From: Methylobacterium sp. E-066
GTDB taxonomy: Bacteria; Pseudomonadota; Alphaproteobacteria; Rhizobiales; Beijerinckiaceae
Assembly (NCBI RefSeq): GCF_022829635.1
Contig: NZ_JAKSYO010000073.1
Span: 1-33,526 of the forward strand
Reading direction: 5' to 3'
DNA: 33,526 bases
In this document: positions 1 through 8,311 of the stretch, in pieces
Layout of the letters: every line of letters begins with the position of its first letter
Position numbering within the stretch: the stretch's first letter is position 1
Position numbers and translations under genes: made by a program
The notes under the pieces: model-generated
What the model was told of the DNA's origin: nothing
The model's database searches: none
Seen by the model: only the letters and a program-made list of their open reading frames with translations

Positions 1-86
1 GTGGGCCGGCCGTCAGGCCGGGTCGGGAGAGGGGCAGCGCGACGGTTCAGGATGTGGCACCCGTCGCGACTGGTCCGGAAGCGGCG

Positions 87-140
87 CTCCCCTCTCCCGA
101 CCCGCTTCGCGGGCCACCCTCCCCCGCAGAGGGGGGAGGG
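87..140. repeat. REP-like palindromic repeat, CCCTCTCCC family (degenerate copy)
   Basis: This is a cluster of C-rich and G-rich arms (CCTCTCCC through GGGGGGAGGG) around a small perfect hairpin, CCCGC-TTC-GCGGG, at 101-113. It resembles the repeats at 7206-7306, 11796-11900, 14887-14986 and 27908-28016 and the start of another copy at the right edge of the window. No coding sequence is convincing in 1-288; the open frames there are products of high GC. Confidence 0.55.
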
Positions 141-288
141 AAACGCGCGTGAGTCCGACTGCAGCCTGCATCCGGTAACGATGTTTGAATGTCTTGGTAC
201 CCCGGGGATCGTCCGGCTCCGGCGGCGGCTTCGCTCATCTCGGAGGGGTCGATCCCCAGCCCCGGCGGCTCGGCGGCCGGGGGAAGTC

Positions 289-309
289 GGGGCGGCAAAA
301 ACCCGCCCC
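289..309 (-). terminator. Candidate hairpin terminator after the small 321-545 gene
   Basis: GGGGCGG at 289-295 and CCGCCCC at 303-309 form a perfect 7-bp stem with a 7-base loop. Read leftward it lies 11 bases past the stop codon of the small gene. The loop is T-rich on the transcribed strand but no proper U-tract follows, so termination is only suggested by position. Confidence 0.35.
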
Positions 310-320
310 ACGCTACGGCC

Positions 321-545
321 TCAGGCGGCCGCGGCGGCGAGCGCGTGGGGGTTGCCGTTCAGGCCGGCGCAGAGATCGTCGATCTCGGCGAGGTCCAGGG
401 CGTCGCCGGCCCGGCCCGCGATGGTGTCGATCAGGTGGTCCTGGCGGGGGTCGAACGGATGACCCTGCATCCGGTAGAACTGGTAATAGCGCAGAGCCGC
501 CAGGACGGTGTCGCGCTCGCGGTCGGTTACGGTGAAGTGCTGCAT
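321..545 (-). CDS. Small hypothetical protein (74 aa)
   Basis: This 74-residue protein starts with MQHFTVTDRERDTVLAALRY and ends in an Ala-rich tail. It has no signal peptide or membrane segment, and its composition is mainly helical and acidic/polar (many Asp, Arg and Leu). A purine-rich AAGGGGAAG lies upstream of the ATG and fits a ribosome binding site. A hairpin follows the stop at 289-309. I do not recognise the family. The sequence is not low-complexity apart from the tail, and the frame ends where the GC-rich intergenic repeat zone begins, so it looks like a real gene. It is transcribed alone, in the same direction as the sirtuin gene but separated from it by about 220 bases. Confidence 0.6.
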   Translation of the reverse strand: MQHFTVTDRERDTVLAALRYYQFYRMQGHPFDPRQDHLIDTIAGRAGDALDLAEIDDLCAGLNGNPHALAAAAA

Positions 546-764
546 GGGTCTTTGTCTTCCCCTTGTGGCTTCAACGAACGCTCGGGCGGGCCGCGACGCC
601 GAACCCGAGCTTGGCCGTTGTAATCGGTGGGCAACTGTCCGACCAGTTCTTGACAGCTCGCGCGGATGTGATTCGCGTTATTTAAGACTCTGGTCCTGCC
701 CCGGGGAACGTGCCTGCGAATCAAAATCTTTTGCGCCGGCAAGGGCTTGCGGCTGCTTGGCGGG

Positions 765-1475
765 TCACAGCCCGAGATCGGCGAGAAACTGCGGCAGCGC
801 CGTGCTGGCCGGCCCGTAGCGTGCGTCGTCGAACACGTCGGCGTTGTCCGAGGGCTCCAGGTTGATCTCGCAGGTGGGAATGTTGAGGGCCCGGGCCTGC
901 CGGACATAGCCCGCCGCCGGGTAGACCGCCCCCGAGGTCCCCACCGCCACGAACAGGTCGGCGGCGGCGAGCGCGTCCTCGATCGCGTCGAGCTGCATCG
1001 GCATCTCGCCGAACCAGACCACGTCCGGCCGCATGCGCCCCACCGTCTCGCAGGCCGGGCAGGACGAAGTCCGGTTCAGGTCGTCGCGCCAGGGCGTAAC
1101 CGCCCCGCAGGCGGTGCAGCGGGCCTTGAGCAGCTCACCGTGCATGTGGACCACCGCGCGGGAGCCCGCCCGCTGGTGCAGGTCGTCGACGTTCTGCGTG
1201 CACAGGAACAGTTTTCCGCCCCGCGCGGCGAGCCGCGTCTCGGCCTGGACCAGGGCGACATGCGCCGCGTTGGGCGCGGCCGCGACCACGCCGCGGCGGC
1301 GATGGTCGTAGAAATCGAGCACCGTGTCGGGATCGGCGGCGTAGGCTTCCGGGGTGGCGAGCCTCATCGGGTCGAACCGCGCCCAGATCCCGCCCCGGTC
1401 GCGGAACGTGCCGAGCCCGCTCTCGGCCGACACGCCCGCCCCGGTCAGCACGAAGATGTTTTTGGGGTTACCCAT
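765..1475 (-). CDS. cobB: NAD-dependent protein deacylase, class III sirtuin (CobB/Sir2)
   Basis: This Sir2-family enzyme removes acyl groups from protein lysines, consuming NAD and releasing nicotinamide and O-acyl-ADP-ribose. The protein is 236 residues, the usual bacterial CobB length. It shows the NAD-binding GAGVSAESG (12-20) with FRD (24-26), TQNVDDLH (93-100), the catalytic His112 in HGE, and a zinc site of two Cys pairs (C120/C123 and C139/C142). Tyr56 and Arg59 in FYDHR match the Y-x-x-R pair that class III sirtuins use to bind succinyl or malonyl groups, so desuccinylase/demalonylase activity is inferred as well as deacetylation. The reading frame is open to 1583, but I place the start at MGNPKNIFVLTG because GAGGG lies about 7 bases upstream and family members begin just before the glycine motif. 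It is divergent from the 1598 gene. Confidence 0.93.
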   Translation of the reverse strand: MGNPKNIFVLTGAGVSAESGLGTFRDRGGIWARFDPMRLATPEAYAADPDTVLDFYDHRRRGVVAAAPNAAHVALVQAETRLAARGGKLFLCTQNVDDLHQRAGSRAVVHMHGELLKARCTACGAVTPWRDDLNRTSSCPACETVGRMRPDVVWFGEMPMQLDAIEDALAAADLFVAVGTSGAVYPAAGYVRQARALNIPTCEINLEPSDNADVFDDARYGPASTALPQFLADLGL

Positions 1476-1597
1476 GCCGTACCCTCGTGTCGTCGGCTGA
1501 ATGGCCGAAAATGTCCGCTGGTTGGCTGCGCGGTTTCTTTCGCGCATCTCCCGACAGCGCGATCCTGCCGCTCGCTTCACCAAGCGGGAGACACGAA

Positions 1598-2158
1598 ATG
1601 TCCGATGTTGCGCTGCTGGTCATTGATGTCCAAGACTCCTTCCGTCACCGGCCGTTCTGGAGCGAGGCCGATGTGCCGCTCTTCACCGAACGCCTTCAGG
1701 CGCTCATCGACGGCGCGGTCGCGCGCAAGATCCCGGTGCTGCAGGTGTTCCACGTTGCGGAGACAGGTCCGTTTTCGGTCGAGTCCGGCCATGTCCGCAC
1801 CCTGGAGCCCATCGTGATCGCGCCGACAGCCGTGTTTCACAAGCGCAAGCACAGCGCGCTGGTCGATACCGGTCTCGCGGGCTGGCTGACGCAGCACGGC
1901 ATCCGCCGGCTGATCGTGTCCGGGATCCGCACCGAGCAATGCTGCGAGACCACCACCCGCCACGCCTCCGACAGCGGCTGGCAGGTGGATTACGTCACCG
2001 AGGCGACGCTGACCTTCGCGATGACCCACCCTGACGGCCGCCGGTTCGAGGCGGACGATATCAAGGCGCGCACCGAGCTGGTGCTGGTGGACCGCTTCGC
2101 CCGCATCGCCACGGTGGAGCAGGCGCTGGCCGGCCGGGACCTGCCGGTCGCCGCATGA
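1598..2158 (+). CDS. Isochorismatase-family cysteine hydrolase
   Basis: This is a 186-residue member of the isochorismatase-like hydrolase fold, a cytosolic family that includes nicotinamidase, N-carbamoylsarcosine amidase and ureidoacrylate amidase. The expected triad is visible: Asp10 in LLVIDVQD, a lysine in HKRKHSAL (Lys84 best fits the K-x-S-A pattern), and nucleophile Cys115 in SGIRTEQCC, which has an unusual second Cys at 116. The frame is open upstream, but the ATG at 1598 is preceded by GGGAG at 1586-1590 and begins right before the conserved strand. Its stop overlaps the start of the next gene (ATGA), so the two are almost certainly translated together. The substrate cannot be read from sequence. 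A nearby hydantoinase makes an N-carbamoyl or amide substrate attractive, but this is inference. Confidence 0.88.
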   Translation: MSDVALLVIDVQDSFRHRPFWSEADVPLFTERLQALIDGAVARKIPVLQVFHVAETGPFSVESGHVRTLEPIVIAPTAVFHKRKHSALVDTGLAGWLTQHGIRRLIVSGIRTEQCCETTTRHASDSGWQVDYVTEATLTFAMTHPDGRRFEADDIKARTELVLVDRFARIATVEQALAGRDLPVAA

Positions 2159-3159
2159 GCGAGGCGGCGCGGCGCATCGCGGTCCTGGTGGTCCTGCCGC
2201 CGCGCACCCTGCTGCTCGACCTCGCCGGACCTATGGAGGTCCTGCGCATCGCCGGGGCGGCCCAGGAGCGGGTCACCTTTGCGGTGCGCTACGTGGCGCC
2301 GGCTTCGCGTACCCGCTGCTCGATCGGACTGGATCTGAGCGGCACCGAACCGCTGCCGGAGTCGATCGCGCCGGGCACCGTGGTGCTCCTGCCCGGATCG
2401 TCGTCCCGGGTGCTCGGCTTCGAGCCGGATCTGGACGACGCGGCCGCCGAAGCGCGGATCGTCGACTGGCTGCGCGGCGCGGTCCGGCCGGGTCACACCC
2501 TCGTCACGGTCTGCGAGGGCACGCTGCTCGCGGCCCGGGCCGGCCTGTTCGACGGCTATGCCTGCACCACCCATCACGCCAGCTGCGCCCGGCTCGCCGC
2601 CCTGGCGCCCCGGGCGCGGGTGCTGGAGAACCGGCTGTTCGTGCAGGACCGGGACCGGTTCAGCAGCGCCGGCGTGACCGCGGGCGTCGACCTGATGCTC
2701 CATCTCGTCGCCGAATGGGCCAGCCCGGCCGCGGCGCTGGCGGCGGCCCGGACCCTGGTCGTCTACATGCGCCGCGGCGCCGACGACCCGCAGCTCTCGC
2801 CCTGGTTGGAGGGCCGCAGCCACCTGCATCCGGTGGTGCATCGCGCCCAGGACGCGATCGCGGCCGAGCCGGCGCGTGACTGGTCCCCCGAGACCCTCGG
2901 CCGCCTCGCCGGGGCGAGCCCGCGCAACCTCGCCCGGCTGTTCCGGGTCCATGCCGGGATGACCGTCACCGATGCCGTGAACCGCGCCCGGATCGCGCTG
3001 GCCCGGGACTTGATCGCCCAGACCGACCTCGCCCTGGAGCAAGTCGCCGACCGCGCGGGCTTCGGCTCGGCTCGGCACATGCGCCGCGTCTGGCGCCTCT
3101 TCCACGCAGCCGCCCCGTCGAGTCTTCGCGCCAAAGTTCCGGTTTCGAAAGGTCCATGA
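2155..3159 (+). CDS. GlxA-type transcriptional regulator (DJ-1/PfpI domain + AraC HTH)
   Basis: This 334-residue regulator has two parts. Residues about 8-190 form a DJ-1/PfpI-like domain, with Cys120 in LVTVCEG at the nucleophile-elbow position and the family pattern AARAGLFDG...TTHH. Residues about 235-330 carry the two AraC helix-turn-helices (LGRLAGASPRNLARLF and LEQVADRAGFGSARHMRRVW). Regulators of this type often control catabolism of nitrogen compounds such as glycine betaine, carnitine or arginine. Its ATG overlaps the TGA of the amidohydrolase gene, so a shared transcript is likely and the amidohydrolase is a natural target or partner. Control of the hydantoinase/ABC genes that follow is plausible but not shown. 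The last codons lie inside a palindrome that belongs to the following repeat. Confidence 0.9.
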   Translation: MSEAARRIAVLVVLPPRTLLLDLAGPMEVLRIAGAAQERVTFAVRYVAPASRTRCSIGLDLSGTEPLPESIAPGTVVLLPGSSSRVLGFEPDLDDAAAEARIVDWLRGAVRPGHTLVTVCEGTLLAARAGLFDGYACTTHHASCARLAALAPRARVLENRLFVQDRDRFSSAGVTAGVDLMLHLVAEWASPAAALAAARTLVVYMRRGADDPQLSPWLEGRSHLHPVVHRAQDAIAAEPARDWSPETLGRLAGASPRNLARLFRVHAGMTVTDAVNRARIALARDLIAQTDLALEQVADRAGFGSARHMRRVWRLFHAAAPSSLRAKVPVSKGP

Positions 3160-3243
3160 CCTTTCGCGGGTCCAGGGCAGAGCCCTGGTCTCTCGGGGGC
3201 TCAGCCCCCGAACCCCTGCCAAAGGGCTGAGCCCTTTGGGAAC
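3147..3243. repeat. Multi-hairpin intergenic repeat, GGGTCCAGGGCAGAGCCC family (copy 1)
   Basis: Four consecutive palindromes are seen: GAAAGGTC-CAT-GACCTTTC (3147-3165, overlapping the regulator stop codon), CAGGGC-AGA-GCCCTG, CGGGGGCTCAGCCCCCG and CAAAGGGCTGAGCCCTTTG. The first half matches, in inverted orientation, the element at 10424-10508 (shared core CGCGGGTCCAGGGCAGAGCC). The rest of the 3160-3366 gap holds no gene. GGAGGAG at 3351-3357 is the ribosome binding site of the hydantoinase. Confidence 0.8.
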
Positions 3244-3366
3244 CCATGACTTGCGCACTCTGGACCCCGCCGGACGGCTGTGCCCTCCTCGGGTCGTCCG
3301 AATCGGCGCGGACGATGCATCCGCCCGTCCCGACAGGCGCCCGCGGGCGCGGAGGAGTGAAGCGTC

Positions 3367-4794
3367 ATGCCCGAATACGACCTGGCGATCCGCGGCGGCA
3401 CGGTGGTCACCGCGAGCGACACGGTACGGGCGGATGTCGGCGTGCGCGGCGGGCGGATCGTGGCGGTCGCCGAGGGCATCGCCGACGCTGCCCGGGTGAT
3501 CGACGCCTCCGGGTTGCTGGTCCTGCCCGGCGGCATCGACAGCCATGTCCACATCGCCCAGGATCCCGGCCCCGGCATCGTCATGGCCGACGATTTCGCC
3601 AGCGCCACCCGGGCGGCGGCGGCCGGCGGCAACACCTGCGTGATGCCGTTCGCGGTCCAGCCCCGGGGCGGCTCGCTGCGCGGCGCGGTCGACGCCTATC
3701 GCGCCAAGGCCGAGGGCCAGTGCCACGTGGACGTGGCGATCCACATGATCATCGCGGACCCGAGCGAGGCGGTGCTCGGCCAGGAGCTGCCGGCCCTGGT
3801 CGCCGACGGCTACACCTCGTTCAAGGTGTTCATGACCTACGACGACCTGGTGCTGAACGACCGCCAGCTGCTGGACGTGTTCCACGTCGCGCGGCGGCAG
3901 GGCGCCCGGGTGATGGTCCACGCCGAGGGCTACGACGCGATCCGCTATCTCAGCGACCGGCTGGAGCGGGCCGGCGAGACGGCGCCCTACGGCCACGCCC
4001 TGTCCCGGCCCGAGGTGGTCGAGCGCGAGGCGGCGCACCGGGCGATCAGCCATGCCGAGTTGATCGACCTGCCGATCGTCATCGTCCACGTCTCCGGCCG
4101 CGAGGCCACCGAGCAGATCGCCTGGGCGCAGGCGCGCGGCCTGAAGATCCGGGCCGAGACCTGCCCGCAATACCTGACGTTGACGGCCGAGCACATGAAG
4201 GGGCTCGGCCTCGACGACCCGATGGCGGGCGCGAAATACGTTTGCTCGCCGCCGCCCCGGGACGAGGCCAGCCAGGAGGCGGTCTGGTCCGGCATCCGGC
4301 GCGGGATCTTTGACGTGGTCTCCTCGGACCACTCGCCGTTCCGCTACGACGACCCGCAGGGCAAGCTGAACCCGCGCGGCAAATCCTCGTTCCGCTGGAT
4401 CCCGAACGGCATTCCGGGGGTCGAGACACGGCTGCCGGTGTTCTTCTCCGAAGGCGTTTCGAAGGGACGGATCAGCCTCAACCAGTTCGCCGCGCTGACC
4501 GCGACGAACCACGCGAAGCTCTACGGCCTGTATCCGCGAAAAGGTTCGATCGCCCCGGGCTTCGACGCCGACCTGACCCTGTGGGATCCGAACAAGCGCG
4601 AGACCATCCGCCAGGAGATCCTCCACCACGGCTCCGACTACACCCCCTGGGAGGGGTTTGCGGTCACCGGCTGGCCGGTGATGACCATCGCGGGCGGGCA
4701 GGTCATCGCCGAGGACGGCAAGGTCCTGTCCGAGCCGGGCCGCGGCCGGGTGCTCGACCGGGCGGTCGATCCGGCGGAGCGGCAGGGCGCATGA
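3367..4794 (+). CDS. hydA: Dihydropyrimidinase / D-hydantoinase family cyclic amidohydrolase
   Basis: This 475-residue amidohydrolase opens cyclic ureides (5,6-dihydropyrimidines or 5-monosubstituted hydantoins) to N-carbamoyl amino acids. All metal-site residues are visible: His60 and His62 in DSHVH, the lysine to be carboxylated, Lys153, in TSFKVFMTYDD, His185 in HAE, His241 in HVSG, and Asp321 in SSDHSPF. The C-terminus has the usual composite beta-sandwich segment (GSIAPGFDADLTLWDP). Length and the double-zinc signature match the dihydropyrimidinase/phenylhydantoinase group; dihydroorotases and allantoinases are shorter and lack the FKVFMTYDD motif. A strong GGAGGAG lies 9 bases before the ATG. 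A PotABCD-like importer starts 46 bases after its stop, which suggests that the transporter brings in its substrate or a precursor. The exact substrate is unknown. Confidence 0.93.
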   Translation: MPEYDLAIRGGTVVTASDTVRADVGVRGGRIVAVAEGIADAARVIDASGLLVLPGGIDSHVHIAQDPGPGIVMADDFASATRAAAAGGNTCVMPFAVQPRGGSLRGAVDAYRAKAEGQCHVDVAIHMIIADPSEAVLGQELPALVADGYTSFKVFMTYDDLVLNDRQLLDVFHVARRQGARVMVHAEGYDAIRYLSDRLERAGETAPYGHALSRPEVVEREAAHRAISHAELIDLPIVIVHVSGREATEQIAWAQARGLKIRAETCPQYLTLTAEHMKGLGLDDPMAGAKYVCSPPPRDEASQEAVWSGIRRGIFDVVSSDHSPFRYDDPQGKLNPRGKSSFRWIPNGIPGVETRLPVFFSEGVSKGRISLNQFAALTATNHAKLYGLYPRKGSIAPGFDADLTLWDPNKRETIRQEILHHGSDYTPWEGFAVTGWPVMTIAGGQVIAEDGKVLSEPGRGRVLDRAVDPAERQGA

Positions 4795-4840
4795 AGGCCC
4801 CTGGCCCGGCCCTTGCTCTCCGGCGGCGGGGGAGCCTCGC

Positions 4841-5851
4841 ATGAATGTCGAGCTGATCGGACTGACCAAGCGCTACGGCACGGCCATTGCGGTCGATGCC
4901 ATCGACCTGAAGGTGCCGTCCGGGGCCTATTGCTGCCTGCTCGGCCCCTCCGGCTGCGGCAAGACCACGACGCTGCGGATGATCGGCGGCCACGAGCGCG
5001 CCAGCGCCGGCGACGTGGTGATCGGCCCGAAGGCGGTGGGCGACGCGACGCCGGCCGAGCGCGGCACCGCCATGATGTTCCAGAGCTACGCCCTGTTCCC
5101 GCATCTCGACGCGCGGGACAACGTCGCCTTCAGCCTGCGGATGCGCGGCGTCGGCAAGGCCGAGCGCCGGGCCAAGGCGATGGCGATGCTCGACCTCGTG
5201 CAGATGGGCCACCTCGCCGGGCGCCTGCCGGCCCAGCTCTCGGGCGGGCAGCAGCAGCGCGTGGCGCTCGCCCGCGCGCTGGTCACCGGCCCGAAGGTGC
5301 TGCTCTTGGACGAGCCGCTCTCGGCCCTCGACCCGTTCCTGCGGGTGCGGATGCGGGTCGAGCTGAAGCGGATCCAGACCGAGCTCGGGCTCACCTTCAT
5401 CCACGTCACCCACAGCCAGGAGGAGGCGATGGCGCTCTCCGACCTCGTGGTGGTGATGAATGCCGGCCGGATCGAGCAGGCCGCCGACCCGCGCACCGTG
5501 TTCGAGCGGCCGGCCACCGCCTTCGTGGCCCGGTTCATCGGCGGCCACAACGTGATCCGGTTGCCCGACGGGATGATCGCCGTGCGCGCCGACCGGATGC
5601 GGCTGGGCGACGAGGCCGGCCCCGGCGCGCTCGCGGCCCGGGTGGTCGCGGTCGAATACCAGGGCACCAGCGTCCATGTCGGCCTCGACGCGGACGGGCT
5701 GGAGCGGCCGCCCGAAGCCCTGGCCGAGAGCAGTCCGGCCGCGCTGACCGCCGTGCTCAGCGATTCCGCCTTCGCGGCCCGCCCGCTCAGGCCGGGCGAC
5801 ACGATCCCGGTCGGCTGGGACGCGGCGGCCGCCCACCGCCTGGACGCGTAG
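4841..5851 (+). CDS. ABC transporter ATP-binding protein, PotA (spermidine/putrescine) type
   Basis: This 336-residue ATPase belongs to an importer of the polyamine/opine/organic-acid class. Walker A GPSGCGKTT is at 35-43, the Q-loop Gln at 81, the signature LSGGQQQR at 133-140, Walker B LLLDEP at 154-159 and the switch His191 in HVTHSQ. After the nucleotide-binding domain there is a TOBE-like C-terminal part (about 250-330, including VVAVEYQGTSVHVGL), as expected for PotA/FbpC-type subunits and used for regulation or dimer contacts. It lies 46 bases after the hydantoinase with GGGGGAG upstream of the ATG, and 16 bases before the binding-protein gene, so the genes form one operon. No residue essential for ATP hydrolysis is missing. 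Confidence 0.93.
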   Translation: MNVELIGLTKRYGTAIAVDAIDLKVPSGAYCCLLGPSGCGKTTTLRMIGGHERASAGDVVIGPKAVGDATPAERGTAMMFQSYALFPHLDARDNVAFSLRMRGVGKAERRAKAMAMLDLVQMGHLAGRLPAQLSGGQQQRVALARALVTGPKVLLLDEPLSALDPFLRVRMRVELKRIQTELGLTFIHVTHSQEEAMALSDLVVVMNAGRIEQAADPRTVFERPATAFVARFIGGHNVIRLPDGMIAVRADRMRLGDEAGPGALAARVVAVEYQGTSVHVGLDADGLERPPEALAESSPAALTAVLSDSAFAARPLRPGDTIPVGWDAAAAHRLDA

Positions 5852-5867
5852 ACAGTTGGAGACGAAT

Positions 5868-7130
5868 ATGGACCCGTTCTCGAAGCCGAGCCGGCGCACG
5901 TTGCTGAAAGGGGCCGCGGCCTTGGCGACCACGCCGGTCACCGGCTTCCCGGCCGTGCACGCGGCCGAGCCCGTGATCCTGCGCTACCTCGGCACCGCGG
6001 TGAGCCAGTCCGCCGACATCGCCCGGAAGGTGAAGGAGGATCTCGGGATCACCCTCGAATACATTCCGGTGGTCACCGACGAGGTGACCAAGCGCGTGGT
6101 CACCCAGCCGAACTCCTTCGACCTGGTCGACACGGAGTATTTCAGCCTCAAGAAGATCATCCCGTCGGGCAACCTCAGCGGCCTGGACGCCAAGCGGATC
6201 AAGCTCGCCGACCAGATTTCCTCGGTGTTCACCAAGGGCGAGGTGGCCGGCAAGCGGATCGGCGACCAGGGCACCGCGCCCAAGAAGGTGTTCTACCTCG
6301 AAGGCCAGGCCGCCAAGACCTTCGCGTCCGCGCCGACCGAGTGGCTGACCCTGATCCCGACCACCTACAACGCCGACACGCTGGGCATCCGGCCCGACTT
6401 GATCAAGCGGCCGGTGGAGAGCTGGAAGGATCTGCTCAACCCCGAGTTCAAGGGCAAGGCGTCGATCCTGAACATCCCGTCCATCGGCATCATGGACGCC
6501 GCCATGGTGGTGGAGGCCACCGGCGATTACACCTACGGCGACAAGGGCAATATGACGAAGCCCGAGATCGACCGCACCATCAAGGTGCTGATCGAGGCCA
6601 AGCGCGCCGGCCAGTTCCGGGCCTTCTGGCAGGACTTCAACGAATCCGTGAACCTGATGGCGTCCGGCGAGACGGTGATCCAGTCGATGTGGTCGCCCGC
6701 CGTCACCAAGGTGCGCGCCCAGGGCGTGCCGTGCGTCTACCAGCCCCTCAAGGAGGGCTACCGCGCCTGGGCCCAGGGCTTCGGCATCCCGAAGACCCTG
6801 AGCGGCCGGAAGCTCGACGCGGCCTACGAGTTCATCAACTGGTTCCTGTCCGGCTGGGCCGGGGCCTATCTCAACCGCCAGGGCTACTATTCCGCGGTGC
6901 TGGAGACCGCGCAGGCGCACATGCAGCCCTACGAATGGGCGTTCTGGATGGAGGGCAAGCCCGCCGAGAAGGACATTCTGGGCCCCGACGGCACCCTGAT
7001 CGAGAAGGCCGGCGCCACCCGCGACGGCGGCTCCTTCGACCAGCGCATGGGCTCGGTCGCTTGCTGGAACGCCGTGATGGACGAGAACACCTACATGGTG
7101 CGCAAGTGGAACGAGTTCATCGCCGCGTGA
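5868..7130 (+). CDS. ABC transporter extracellular substrate-binding protein, PotD-like, Tat-exported
   Basis: This 420-residue periplasmic binding protein is the specificity subunit of the adjacent importer. The N-terminus has a twin-arginine signal (SRRTLLKG at 8-15, a short hydrophobic stretch, then AVHA before AEP), so it is probably exported folded by the Tat route. The body has the two-lobe pattern of family 1/PotD-like proteins, for example PTTYNADTLGIRPDLI and the C-terminal KLDAAYEFINWFLSGWAG. The frame is open from a TTG at 5856, but the ATG at 5868 has GGAG 6 bases upstream and gives a proper signal peptide. At 420 residues it is longer than classical PotD (about 350), which fits hydantoinase-linked relatives better than true polyamine receptors. 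A repeat-filled gap of 250 bases separates it from the permease genes. Confidence 0.9.
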   Translation: MDPFSKPSRRTLLKGAAALATTPVTGFPAVHAAEPVILRYLGTAVSQSADIARKVKEDLGITLEYIPVVTDEVTKRVVTQPNSFDLVDTEYFSLKKIIPSGNLSGLDAKRIKLADQISSVFTKGEVAGKRIGDQGTAPKKVFYLEGQAAKTFASAPTEWLTLIPTTYNADTLGIRPDLIKRPVESWKDLLNPEFKGKASILNIPSIGIMDAAMVVEATGDYTYGDKGNMTKPEIDRTIKVLIEAKRAGQFRAFWQDFNESVNLMASGETVIQSMWSPAVTKVRAQGVPCVYQPLKEGYRAWAQGFGIPKTLSGRKLDAAYEFINWFLSGWAGAYLNRQGYYSAVLETAQAHMQPYEWAFWMEGKPAEKDILGPDGTLIEKAGATRDGGSFDQRMGSVACWNAVMDENTYMVRKWNEFIAA

Positions 7131-7205
7131 GCGGGCTGGCATTTTCCCATCCCTTCCCCCTCGGTGAGGGAGGCAACTGGACTCGCGCCGTTCCGGACGC
7201 GGCGC

Positions 7206-7306
7206 GGGTCCCCTCTCCCGTGCGGGAGAGGGACAGGGTGAGGGATGCGACCTCTCCGGAAGACCCTGGTCCCTCACCCCAGCCCTCTCCCGCTCGGGAG
7301 AGGGGG
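7206..7306. repeat. REP-like repeat, CCCTCTCCC family (inside the transporter operon)
   Basis: The left hairpin CCCTCTCCCG-TG-CGGGAGAGGG and right hairpin CCCTCTCCCG-CT-CGGGAGAGGG flank inverted GTGAGGGA / TCCCTCAC segments. The same arrangement occurs at 11796-11900, and in reverse orientation at 14887-14986. The flanking CGCGGGTC and TCGCAGCCT are also shared. The element fills the gap between the binding protein and the first permease; nothing else is seen in 7131-7380. Confidence 0.85.
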
Positions 7307-7380
7307 CACGTCGCAGCCTACGCAAGCCTCGTAGTCCGCCCCAGGCAGCCGGATGCGGCGGCACCGACGAGGGCGATCCG

Positions 7381-8310
7381 ATGAACGACCTCACCCTTCC
7401 CCGCACCGGCGAGACCGCCGCTGCACCGATCGCCACCGCCCCCCGGCGGCGCCGCAGCCTCGCCTATCTCCAGGCGGCGCCGCTCGCCCTGGTGTTTCTG
7501 GTCTTCCTGGTGGTGCCGCTGCTGCTCACCGCCGTGGTGTCGTTCTGGGAGTACAACGAGTACGCGATCACCCCGGCGCTGACCCTGCAGAACTACGCCG
7601 ACCTGTTCGACGGCTGCCTCTCCGCCGACCTGTGCACCACGGTCCGCACCTATCTCTCGACCCTGAAATTCGTCGCCCTCACCCTGGCGATCACTCTGCC
7701 GCTGGGCTTTTCCATCGCCTACTTCCTGGCCTTCCACATCCGCTCGGACACGGTGCGGATGGGCCTGTTCCTGCTCTGCACGATCCCGTTCTGGACCTCG
7801 AACGTGATCCGCATGATCTCGTGGATACCGCTGCTCGGCCGCAACGGCCTGGTCAACGACACGCTCCGCAGCCTCGGGTTGATCAAGGCGCCGATCGAGG
7901 GCCTGCTCTATTCCGACTTCGCGGTGGTGCTGGCCTTCGTGCATCTCGACACGGTGTTCATGATCGTGCCGATCTTCAACAGCCTGGCCCGCATCGACCG
8001 GTCGCTGATCGAGGCGGCGCGGGATTGCGGCGCGTCCGGGTTCCAGACCCTGTGGAACGTGGTGCTGCCGCTGGCCAAGCCCGGCATCGCCATCGGGTCG
8101 ATCTTCGTGGTGACCCTGGTGATGGGCGACTTCGTCACGGTCGGCGTGATGGGCGGCCAGCAGATCGCCAGCGTCGGCAAGGTGATCCAGGTGCAGATGG
8201 CCTACCTGCAATTCCCGGCCGCCGCCGCCAACGCCGTGGTGCTGCTCGCTGCCGTGCTGCTGATGATCCTGGGGCTCACCCGGATGATCGACCTGCGCAG
8301 GGAGCTGTAG
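7381..8310 (+). CDS. ABC transporter permease, PotB type
   Basis: This 309-residue inner-membrane subunit is one half of the transmembrane channel. About six hydrophobic segments are visible, the first being LALVFLVFLVVPLLLTAVV, followed by a long periplasmic loop. The cytoplasmic EAA loop that contacts the ATPase reads EAARDCGASGFQTLWNVVLP (residues about 211-230). The N-terminal 30 residues are a charged, Ala/Arg-rich cytoplasmic tail, as in PotB/opine permeases. The ATG is preceded by a moderate GAGGGCG. The second permease begins two bases after its stop. Although a repeat precedes it, direction and subunit composition make it part of the same operon as the ATPase and binding protein. Confidence 0.92.
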   Translation: MNDLTLPRTGETAAAPIATAPRRRRSLAYLQAAPLALVFLVFLVVPLLLTAVVSFWEYNEYAITPALTLQNYADLFDGCLSADLCTTVRTYLSTLKFVALTLAITLPLGFSIAYFLAFHIRSDTVRMGLFLLCTIPFWTSNVIRMISWIPLLGRNGLVNDTLRSLGLIKAPIEGLLYSDFAVVLAFVHLDTVFMIVPIFNSLARIDRSLIEAARDCGASGFQTLWNVVLPLAKPGIAIGSIFVVTLVMGDFVTVGVMGGQQIASVGKVIQVQMAYLQFPAAAANAVVLLAAVLLMILGLTRMIDLRREL

Positions 8311-8311
8311 G

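Noticed and set aside
650..690. TTGACA at 650-655 as a promoter for plus-strand genes
   Set aside because: No -10 at a fitting distance, and the next gene on that strand begins only at 1598 after a minus-strand gene.
1990..4869. Very long minus-strand open frame (959 codons) across the regulator, hydantoinase and flanks
   Set aside because: It is antisense to well-identified genes, rich in Arg, Gly, His and Asp without family resemblance; a typical product of high GC third positions.
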